The notes beneath the pieces were generated by a model. The model searched no databases. It saw nothing but the letters and a program-made list of their open reading frames with translations, and was not told the DNA's origin. Positions 1 through 6,130 of a DNA stretch of 6,130 bases are shown piece after piece (position 1 is the first letter of the stretch; the number at the start of each line of letters is the position of its first letter). The DNA lies in contig JAOUCV010000138.1 in assembly GCA_029859555.1 (NCBI GenBank), forward strand, positions 1 through 6,130. Direction: 5' to 3'. The translations under genes were made by a program, and so were the position numbers. The stretch comes from Gammaproteobacteria bacterium. Its GTDB lineage: Bacteria; Pseudomonadota; Gammaproteobacteria; UBA9214.

Positions 1-1413
1 AAATTCATCCACTGCCCGTGCACACTGCCGCCCCTCGCGAATGGCCCACACCACCAGCGACTGGCCGCGGCGCATGTCGCCGGCCGAGAACACCTTGTCG
101 GTTGAAGTCTGGTACTGCTCGGTGTTGGCCTGTACGTTGCCGCGCGGATCCAGGCTTAGATCCAGTTGCTCTAGCATGCCTGCATGCAGCGGGTGAACAA
201 ATCCCATCGCCAGCAGCACCAGGTCAGCCTTGAGTTGAAATTCGCTGCCCTCGACTTCGGTCATTTTCCACTGCCCGTTGTTATCCTTTTTCCAGTCCAG
301 CCGGACGCAGTTGATGGCGGTTACCTTGCCGTCTTTACCATCGATAGATTTGGTGGCAACCGACCAGTCACGAACAGCACCTTCGTCCTGTGAACTTGAG
401 GTGCGCATCTTGTTGGGCCAGTCCGGCCATGTCAGTCCCTTGTTTTCCTTTTCCGGAGGCTGTGGGAGGATTTCCAGTTGTGTTACCGACAGCGCGCCCT
501 GGCGGAAGGAGGTGCCAATACAGTCGGAGCCGGTATCGCCGCCACCGATGACGATTACATGCTTGCCGCTGGCTGACAGCGCAATAGCAGGGTCAATGGT
601 TTCACCCTCGTTGCGCTTGTTCTGCTGTGGCAGAAAGGACATGGCAAAGTGCACGCCATCCAGTTCTCTGCCGGGTACTTCCAGGTCACGTGAATGCTCA
701 GAACCGCCGGCGAGAACGACTGCGTCGAATGCGTCGAGCAGTTCTTTGGCAGGCATGGTTTCACCAATGTGGGTGTCCGTGTGGAAGGCTACACCTTCAG
801 CCTGCAGCTGCGCGACGCGCCGGTCGATAATGTTCTTTTCCATCTTGAAGTCGGGTATGCCATAACGCATCAGCCCGCCGATACGGTCATTTTTCTCATA
901 CAGGTCAACTTCATGTCCGGCGCGCGCCAGTTGCTGTGCGGCAGCCATGCCGGCAGGTCCTGAACCGACAATGGCAACCCGCTTGCCGGTCTTGTGCGCG
1001 GCAATCTGCGGTTGTATCCAGCCTTCCTCCCAACCCTTGTCGACGATGGCGCACTCTATTGTTTTGATGGTGACCGGGTTGTCGTCGATATTCAGTGTGC
1101 AGGCGGCTTCGCAGGGTGCCGGGCAAATACGTCCGGTAAATTCAGGAAAGTTGTTGGTTGAGTGCAGCACAGTGAGTGCTTCCTGCCAGTTGCCCTGGTA
1201 AACCAGGTCGTTCCAGTCGGGAATGATATTGTTGACCGGGCAGCCCTGGTGGCAGAAGGGGATGCCGCAATCCATGCAACGCGCACCCTGCAGGCTGAGT
1301 TCATTTTCTTCCAGCGGGATAACAAATTCTTTGTAGTGCTGAACACGGTCGGCCGCCGGCGCATAGCTGCGATCCAGTCGTTCGTACTCCAGAAAGCCTG
1401 TGGGTTTACCCAT
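1..1413 (-). CDS. gltD: Glutamate synthase [NADPH] small (beta) subunit, 3' end cut by window edge
   Basis: This flavoprotein subunit oxidises NADPH at FAD and feeds the electrons through [4Fe-4S] clusters to FMN in GltB. I translated the frame by hand from the ATG at 1413 to base 1 and found 471 codons with no stop or frameshift. The N-terminal ferredoxin-like domain has Cys46, Cys49, Cys54 and Cys58 ([14 protein letters not shown]) and Cys97, Cys101 and Cys105 (CPAPCEAAC). The FAD dinucleotide fold starts at about 145 with [10 protein letters not shown] (146-155), then [19 protein letters not shown] (172-190). The NADPH fold is at about 286 with [13 protein letters not shown] (286-298). The C-terminal FAD motif [18 protein letters not shown] (441-458) leads into [13 protein letters not shown], where the window ends. 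Related proteins usually stop a few to about twenty residues after this point. The gene follows gltB after 3 nt and is almost certainly cotranscribed. Cys121 is an unusual extra cysteine (see findings). The alternative, another GltD-like oxidoreductase, is made unlikely by the adjacent gltB. Confidence 0.97.
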   Translation of the reverse strand, partial: MGKPTGFLEYERLDRSYAPAADRVQHYKEFVIPLEENELSLQGARCMDCGIPFCHQGCPVNNIIPDWNDLVYQGNWQEALTVLHSTNNFPEFTGRICPAPCEAACTLNIDDNPVTIKTIECAIVDKGWEEGWIQPQIAAHKTGKRVAIVGSGPAGMAAAQQLARAGHEVDLYEKNDRIGGLMRYGIPDFKMEKNIIDRRVAQLQAEGVAFHTDTHIGETMPAKELLDAFDAVVLAGGSEHSRDLEVPGRELDGVHFAMSFLPQQNKRNEGETIDPAIALSASGKHVIVIGGGDTGSDCIGTSFRQGALSVTQLEILPQPPEKENKGLTWPDWPNKMRTSSSQDEGAVRDWSVATKSIDGKDGKVTAINCVRLDWKKDNNGQWKMTEVEGSEFQLKADLVLLAMGFVHPLHAGMLEQLDLSLDPRGNVQANTEQYQTSTDKVFSAGDMRRGQSLVVWAIREGRQCARAVDEF

Positions 1414-1416
1414 GAC

Positions 1417-4400
1417 CTAGTGTCCTCCCTGGGCTGCTTGCCCGGTGGCAGCCTGTGCCGCCTGCATTTCCTGCAGTGCGCGGCGGTAGTCAACCGGCAT
1501 GACTTTTACAAATTTCGGCAAGTAATCTCTCCAGTTATCAAGTATCTGCCGGCCACGGGTGCTGCCGGTATAGTGCGTGTGCCTTTCAATCAGCAGTCGC
1601 AGGCGCAATGCATCATTGCGTGACATGTCATGACTGATGTCGACAAGACCGTGTGTCTCAAGGTCGCCGCCCTGGTGTTCCATGTTTTCCAGCGCGTCGT
1701 CTTCAGCAAGGACCGGTTCAAGATCGACCATGGCCAGATTACAGCGCTGTTCGAAATCTCCCTGTTGGTCGAGTACGTAGGCGATACCACCACTCATGCC
1801 GGCTGCAAAGTTGCGGCCGGACTCACCCAGTACCACCACGACGCCACCGGTCATGTATTCACAGCCATGATCACCAACACCTTCAACAACGGCGGTTGCG
1901 CCCGAGTTGCGCACGGCAAAGCGTTCACCGGCAACACCACGGAAGTAGCACTCACCGCTGATGGCGCCGTAGAGTACGGTGTTGCCGACAATAATGTTTT
2001 CCTCTGCCACGATCGGTGTCTCTGCCGGCGGGTAGACCACCAGGCGTCCGCCGCAGAGTCCCTTGCCGACATAGTCATTGCCTTCGCCGATCAGCTCGAT
2101 ACTGATGCCGTGAGATACAAAGGCACCAAAACTCTGGCCGGCGGTGCCGCGCAGGGTGATGCTGATGGTGTCTTCAGGCAGGCCGACGTGTCCGTAGCGC
2201 TTTGCTACTTCACCGGACAGCATGGTGCCAACCGTGCGGTTGGTATTGCACACCTGCAAGTCTATTTTTACGGCCTTTTTGTTGTCCAGTGCCTCGCGTG
2301 ACAATGCGATCAGCTCGTTGTCGAGCGCCTTGTCGAGGCCGTGGTCCTGCTTTTCGGTATGGTAAATGCCGACACCGGGTCCCGCTTCCGGTTTGTGCAG
2401 CACGCGCGAGAAGTCCAGCCCCTGCGCCTTCCAGTGATCAATTGCCTTGCGCATGTTCAGGTGTTGTGACTGACCGATCATGTCATCGAAACTGCGGAAA
2501 CCGAGTTCTGCCATGAGTTCGCGGATTTCCTCGGCGACGAAGAAAAAGTAGTTCACCACATGTTCCGGTTTGCCGGTAAAGCGCTTGCGCAGTTCAGGGT
2601 CCTGGGTGGCAACACCAACCGGGCAGGTATTCAGGTGACACTTGCGCATCATGATGCAGCCTTCAACGATCAGTGGCGCGGTGGCAAAGCCGAATTCATC
2701 GGCACCCAGCAATGCGCCTACCACGACATCGCGACCGGTGCGCAGGCCGCCGTCGACCTGTACGGCTATGCGGCTGCGCAGGTTGTTCATCACCAGCGTC
2801 TGGTGGGTTTCAGCGAGGCCGATTTCCCAGGGAGAGCCGGCATGCTTGATAGACGTCAGCGGGCTGGCGCCGGTACCGCCGTCAAAACCTGAAATGGTGA
2901 CGTGATCGGCGTGCGCCTTGGAGACGCCCGCGGCAACGGTGCCAACACCGACTTCTGCGACCAGCTTGACGCTGATATCGGCCTGCGAGTTGACGTTTTT
3001 GAGATCATGGATCAGCTGTGCCAGGTCTTCAATGGAATAAATATCGTGATGCGGCGGCGGCGAAATCAGTCCGACCCCGGCAGTTGAATGCCTTACCCTG
3101 GCAATGGTCGCGTCGACCTTGTGACCGGGTAACTGTCCGCCTTCGCCGGGCTTGGCACCTTGCGCCATCTTGATCTGGATAACGTCCGAGTTGACCAGGT
3201 ACTCGGTGGTTACCCCAAAGCGGCCGGAAGCGACCTGCTTGATGGCGGAGCGTTTTGAGTCACCGTTCTCCATGGTCTTGAAACGTTCTGCTAATTCACC
3301 GCCTTCACCGGTGTTGGACTTGCCGCCGATACGGTTCATGGCAACTGCCAGCGTGCTGTGCGCCTCGTAGGAGATCGAGCCGAATGACATGGCACCGGTA
3401 GAAAACCGCTTGACGATTTCACTGGCCGGTTCGACCTCATCCAGTGGTACCGGGTCATTGCTGCAGTTGAATTCAAACAGGCCGCGCAGGTTCAGCAAGT
3501 GCTTGTTCTGTTCGTTGACCAGCTTTGCAAATTCCCGAAAGGTGGTGGCATCGTTGGCGCGGGTAGCATGTTGCAGCTTGGTGATGCTGTCGGGTGTCCA
3601 CATGTGCTGTTCGCCACGCAGGCGAAAGGCATAGTCGCCACCGACATCCAGGCTATGCTGGTAGATAGGTGCATTGCCGTAGGCATCACGGTGCCAGCGT
3701 ACGGTTTCCTCGGCAACCTGCTGCAGGCCGATACCTTCAATGGTGGTGGCGGTGCCGGTGAACCAGCTGTCGACGAATTCTGTACTGAGGCCAACAGCAT
3801 CGAAGATCTGTGCGCCACAGTAGGACTGGTAGGTCGAGATGCCCATCTTTGACATAACCTTGAGCAGGCCTTTACCGACCGCCTTGATGTAGCGTTTCTG
3901 AACTTCATCAGAGTCCAGTTGTTCCGGCAGGTCTGCGCGCATTGATTCCAGTGTCTCAAAGGCGAGATAGGGGTTGATGGCCTCGGCGCCATAACCGGCC
4001 AGCGTGGCAAACTGGTGTACTTCTCGCACTGCACCGGTTTCTACGACCAGCCCGGCTTCGGTCCTCAGCCCCTGGCGAACCAGGTGGTGATGAACGGCGG
4101 AGGTTGCCAGCAATGCAGGAATGGCAATGTGGTCAATGTCCATGCTGCGGTCTGACAATATAAGGATGTTATAGCCTTCGCGGACTGCCTGTTCAGCCTG
4201 TTCACAGACGGCGCGCAGCGCTGCTTGCATACCGTCAGCCCCATTGGTGGCCGGATAGCAGATATCGAGCGTTTTGGTCCTGAAGGCACCATCGGTGTGG
4301 TCCTTGATATGGCGAATGCGTTCGATGTCGGTATTGCTCAGGACCGGCTGACTTACTTCAAGGCGCATGTGCTCGCCGGCAGATTCATGACCGAGCAGGT

Positions 4401-6057
4401 TGGGACGCGGACCGATCAGGGAAACCAGCGACATCACCAGTTCTTCACGAATCGGGTCAATCGGCGGGTTGGTCACCTGTGCAAAGTTTTGCTTGAAGTA
4501 ATTCGACAGCGGCTTCGACTTGTTGGAGAGTACCGCAACCGGGTTGTCGGCACCCATCGAGCCGATCGCTTCCTGGCCGGTGGCGGCCATCGGTGTCATC
4601 AGGAACTTGGTGTCTTCCTGGGTGTAACCGAACGCCTGCTGACGGTCGAGCAGGGTTGCCTGGTCCGGCACCATCGGGCTGATTTCACCCGGCAGGTTTT
4701 TCAGCTGGATCTGGGTCTTCTTCAGCCATTCCGGATAAGGGTGACAGCTGGCAAGTTCATTCTTGAGTTCGCTGTCATCAATGATGCGGCCCTGTTCCAT
4801 GTCGATCAGGAACATCTTGCCGGGTTGCAGGCGCCATTTCTTGACGATGCGCTCCTCGGCAATATCGAGTACACCCATTTCAGAGGCCATCACTACCAGA
4901 TCATCGTTGGTGATCAGGTAACGTGCCGGACGCAGGCCGTTGCGGTCCAGTGTTGCGCCGATCTGGCGGCCGTCGGTAAAGGCGACCGCAGCCGGACCGT
5001 CCCACGGTTCCATCACTGCAGCGTGGTATTCGTAGAAAGCGCGGCGTGCCTCGTCCATTAGGGGGTTGCCGGCCCAGGCTTCCGGGATCAGCAGCATCAT
5101 GGCATGTGCCATGGAGTAACCACCGGTCACCAGCAGTTCCAGGGCATTGTCAAAACAGGCGGAGTCGGACTGACCCTCGGCAATCAGCGGCCAGAGTTTT
5201 TGCAGGTCATCACCAAACAGTTCCGAGGCCATGGAGTGACGGCGTGCATTCATCCAGTTGATGTTGCCGCGCATGGTGTTGATTTCGCCGTTATGGGCGA
5301 TCATGCGGAACGGATGTGCCAGATCCCATGATGGAAATGTATTGGTGGAAAAACGCTGGTGTACCAGTGCCAGCGCCGAGGTCATGCGCTCGTCGTTAAG
5401 ATCCTTGTAGTAGGTATTGACCTGGTTGGCCAGCAGCATGCCCTTGTAACACAGGGTGCGTGCTGACATGGAGGGCACGTAAAAGCATTCGCCGCCCGGC
5501 ATTTTGGCTGCGCGCACGGCGTGTTCAACACGCTTGCGGATGATAAACAATTTGCGTTCGAAGTCGTCGGTGGTTGTGCAGTTATCACCGCGGCCGATGA
5601 ACACCTGGCGGATGACCGGTTCAACCTGCTTGACACTGTCACCGAGATCGTCATTATCAGTCGGGACATCACGCCAGCCCAGCAGGATCTGGCCTTCCTC
5701 GGCCAGCGTTTGTTCGATCAGTGTTTCGCACTGGTTACGGCTGTTGACCGGTTGCGGCAGAAACATCATGCCGACGCCGTAATGTTCAGGTTCGGGCAGC
5801 TTGATGCCAAGATCAACACAGCAGGCGCGCAGGAAATCATCAGGTATCTGAATCAGTATGCCAGCACCATCCCCGGCTTTCGGGTCTGCGCCAACGGCGC
5901 CGCGATGCGTCAGGTTTTCCAGGATAGTGAGGCCCTGGCGCACTATTTGATGGCTTTTACGTCCTTTGAAATTGGCCACGAAGCCAACACCGCAGGCATC
6001 GTGTTCATTGGCAGGGTCGTACAGGCCTTGTCTTGCAGGCAGCGAGCCAGTCTTCAT
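1417..6057 (-). CDS. gltB: Glutamate synthase [NADPH] large (alpha) subunit, complete
   Basis: This is the catalytic subunit of cytoplasmic GOGAT, which converts glutamine plus 2-oxoglutarate to two glutamates with electrons from the GltD subunit. The 1546 residues (from the ATG) show all four family domains. The class II glutamine amidotransferase domain runs from about 22 to 430: Cys22 in DACGVGF is the expected nucleophile, exposed after loss of a 21-residue propeptide, with QRFSTNTFP (234-242) and HNGEINT (255-261) behind it. A central domain spans about 470-760. The FMN/2-oxoglutarate barrel spans about 830-1200, with STGAMSFGS (886-894), [12 protein letters not shown] (967-978) and [10 protein letters not shown] (1057-1066). 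Cys1134, Cys1140 and Cys1145 are the expected [3Fe-4S] ligands. The GXGXG beta-helix lies at about 1255-1465 ([10 protein letters not shown], 1304-1313), followed by an Ala/Gln-rich tail. An in-frame TTG directly upstream (6060-6058) is less well spaced from the ribosome binding site, so the ATG at 6057 is preferred. The length is normal for the family and no frameshift is seen. Confidence 0.98.
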   Translation of the reverse strand: MKTGSLPARQGLYDPANEHDACGVGFVANFKGRKSHQIVRQGLTILENLTHRGAVGADPKAGDGAGILIQIPDDFLRACCVDLGIKLPEPEHYGVGMMFLPQPVNSRNQCETLIEQTLAEEGQILLGWRDVPTDNDDLGDSVKQVEPVIRQVFIGRGDNCTTTDDFERKLFIIRKRVEHAVRAAKMPGGECFYVPSMSARTLCYKGMLLANQVNTYYKDLNDERMTSALALVHQRFSTNTFPSWDLAHPFRMIAHNGEINTMRGNINWMNARRHSMASELFGDDLQKLWPLIAEGQSDSACFDNALELLVTGGYSMAHAMMLLIPEAWAGNPLMDEARRAFYEYHAAVMEPWDGPAAVAFTDGRQIGATLDRNGLRPARYLITNDDLVVMASEMGVLDIAEERIVKKWRLQPGKMFLIDMEQGRIIDDSELKNELASCHPYPEWLKKTQIQLKNLPGEISPMVPDQATLLDRQQAFGYTQEDTKFLMTPMAATGQEAIGSMGADNPVAVLSNKSKPLSNYFKQNFAQVTNPPIDPIREELVMSLVSLIGPRPNLLGHESAGEHMRLEVSQPVLSNTDIERIRHIKDHTDGAFRTKTLDICYPATNGADGMQAALRAVCEQAEQAVREGYNILILSDRSMDIDHIAIPALLATSAVHHHLVRQGLRTEAGLVVETGAVREVHQFATLAGYGAEAINPYLAFETLESMRADLPEQLDSDEVQKRYIKAVGKGLLKVMSKMGISTYQSYCGAQIFDAVGLSTEFVDSWFTGTATTIEGIGLQQVAEETVRWHRDAYGNAPIYQHSLDVGGDYAFRLRGEQHMWTPDSITKLQHATRANDATTFREFAKLVNEQNKHLLNLRGLFEFNCSNDPVPLDEVEPASEIVKRFSTGAMSFGSISYEAHSTLAVAMNRIGGKSNTGEGGELAERFKTMENGDSKRSAIKQVASGRFGVTTEYLVNSDVIQIKMAQGAKPGEGGQLPGHKVDATIARVRHSTAGVGLISPPPHHDIYSIEDLAQLIHDLKNVNSQADISVKLVAEVGVGTVAAGVSKAHADHVTISGFDGGTGASPLTSIKHAGSPWEIGLAETHQTLVMNNLRSRIAVQVDGGLRTGRDVVVGALLGADEFGFATAPLIVEGCIMMRKCHLNTCPVGVATQDPELRKRFTGKPEHVVNYFFFVAEEIRELMAELGFRSFDDMIGQSQHLNMRKAIDHWKAQGLDFSRVLHKPEAGPGVGIYHTEKQDHGLDKALDNELIALSREALDNKKAVKIDLQVCNTNRTVGTMLSGEVAKRYGHVGLPEDTISITLRGTAGQSFGAFVSHGISIELIGEGNDYVGKGLCGGRLVVYPPAETPIVAEENIIVGNTVLYGAISGECYFRGVAGERFAVRNSGATAVVEGVGDHGCEYMTGGVVVVLGESGRNFAAGMSGGIAYVLDQQGDFEQRCNLAMVDLEPVLAEDDALENMEHQGGDLETHGLVDISHDMSRNDALRLRLLIERHTHYTGSTRGRQILDNWRDYLPKFVKVMPVDYRRALQEMQAAQAATGQAAQGGH
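1423..1430 (-). promoter_or_regulatory. Ribosome binding site of gltD, inside the end of gltB
   Basis: The minus strand reads AGGGAGGA here, a near-perfect Shine-Dalgarno sequence ending 9 nt before the gltD ATG at 1413. It overlaps the two glycine codons (GGA GGA) that precede the final His and the TAG stop of gltB. It fixes the gltD start, and a ribosome finishing gltB would end within reach of it, which suggests translational coupling and balanced subunit supply. Confidence 0.9.
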
Positions 6058-6062
6058 CAAAA

Positions 6063-6069
6063 CACCTTT
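6063..6069 (-). promoter_or_regulatory. Ribosome binding site of gltB
   Basis: The minus strand reads AAAGGTG, ending 5 nt before the ATG at 6057, with 7 nt between the AGG core and the ATG. This spacing is normal. The same core would lie only 4 nt from the alternative TTG at 6060, so this site decides the start in favour of the ATG. Confidence 0.8.
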
Positions 6070-6080
6070 ATTTATAATAT

Positions 6081-6089
6081 GTTATAGCA
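6081..6089 (-). promoter_or_regulatory. Probable extended -10 element of the gltBD promoter
   Basis: The minus strand reads TGCTATAAC, that is TGn followed by TATAAC, which matches the sigma-70 -10 consensus at five of six positions. No good -35 box lies 16-18 bp upstream (the bases there are CGCCAG-like), which fits an extended -10 promoter or one that needs an activator. Transcription would start near 6073-6075 and give a leader of about 16-18 nt that still holds the ribosome binding site. Nearby TATTAT and TATAAA look-alikes sit too close to the ribosome binding site to be better choices. This is inferred from sequence alone. Confidence 0.45.
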
Positions 6090-6099
6090 TTTAACATGC
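6087..6099. repeat. Small imperfect palindrome overlapping the promoter
   Basis: The plus strand reads GCATTTAACATGC, with 6-base arms and one mismatched pair around a central base. It overlaps the TG of the extended -10 element and extends upstream, where a repressor or activator half-site pair could sit. It is short enough to occur by chance, and I recognise no named operator in it. Confidence 0.3.
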
Positions 6100-6102
6100 T
6101 GG

Positions 6103-6130
6103 TCTGGCGGGGTCGGCTGTGGCAGCCAGA
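6103..6130. repeat. Nested inverted repeats upstream of gltB
   Basis: Two symmetric structures overlap. One is a perfect 5-bp stem with a 3-base loop (GGCTG-TGG-CAGCC, 6115-6127). The other is a perfect 6-bp inverted repeat TCTGGC (6103-6108) and GCCAGA (6125-6130), 16 bases apart. No T-run follows on either strand within the window, so a classical rho-independent terminator is not supported. The right arm touches the window edge, so the structure may continue. It could be a site upstream of the promoter, part of the end of the next gene, or chance. Confidence 0.3.

Noticed and set aside
278..865. Plus-strand open frame of 195 codons opposite gltD
   Set aside because: The minus-strand frame of gltD is continuous here and carries the FAD and NADPH motifs. 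The plus-strand product is low-complexity, Ser-rich and without family features.
1092..1493. Minus-strand frame of 133 codons across the gltB-gltD junction
   Set aside because: It is out of frame with both genes. Both real frames are intact through this stretch, so it is neither a separate gene nor evidence of a frameshift.
1630..2301. Plus-strand open frame of 223 codons opposite the 3' part of gltB
   Set aside because: It is antisense to the GXGXG domain of gltB. It has no recognisable motif of its own and is a shadow frame.
4225..5061. Plus-strand open frame of 278 codons opposite gltB
   Set aside because: It lies wholly antisense to the conserved amidotransferase and central parts of gltB, its translation has no recognisable domain, and gltB fully explains the sequence. 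Long antisense frames are common opposite GC-rich genes.
5521..6087. Plus-strand open frame of 188 codons opposite the 5' part of gltB
   Set aside because: It is antisense to the catalytic Cys region of gltB, which is strongly conserved. No homology or start signal supports it.
6103..6130. Possible sigma-54 promoter upstream of gltB
   Set aside because: Nitrogen genes sometimes use sigma-54, and TGGC occurs here, but the GG and GC elements do not have the required 10-base spacing and no TTGCA-like -12 element is present.

Overview
The window carries one operon on the minus strand: gltB followed by gltD, the large (alpha) and small (beta) subunits of NADPH-dependent glutamate synthase (GOGAT). 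gltB is complete. gltD is open across its whole visible length but runs off the left edge, so its last residues and stop codon are missing. No mobile element, RNA gene, CRISPR array or unfamiliar gene is visible.

Organism: the composition is moderately GC-rich, Shine-Dalgarno sites are canonical, and the two genes are in the gltB-gltD order usual in Proteobacteria. The GltB N-terminus ([11 protein letters not shown], then [17 protein letters not shown]) and the GltD N-terminus ([13 protein letters not shown]) resemble, from memory, the form found in Betaproteobacteria and many non-enteric Gammaproteobacteria. The enteric and Pseudomonas form has NCGFGLIAH at the same place. A beta- or gammaproteobacterium is therefore likely, but a species cannot be named.

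Layout, read in the direction of transcription (right to left): 6130-6058 is a short upstream stretch with small inverted repeats, a probable extended -10 promoter and a ribosome binding site. 6057-1417 is gltB (1546 aa from the preferred ATG). 1416-1414 is a 3-nt gap. 1413-1 is gltD (471 codons seen). The ribosome binding site of gltD lies in the last codons of gltB, so the two subunits are probably translated in a coupled way.

How they work together: GltD takes electrons from NADPH through FAD and passes them over iron-sulfur clusters to FMN in GltB. GltB hydrolyses glutamine at its N-terminal cysteine and channels the ammonia to the FMN site, where 2-oxoglutarate is aminated and reduced. 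The net yield is two glutamates. With glutamine synthetase this forms the main ammonia assimilation route. The visible motifs are all intact and the region looks like ordinary core metabolism. The hunt gave only modest points: an extra cysteine beside the probable non-cysteine cluster ligand in GltD, a possible operator overlapping the promoter, and a start-codon choice in gltB.
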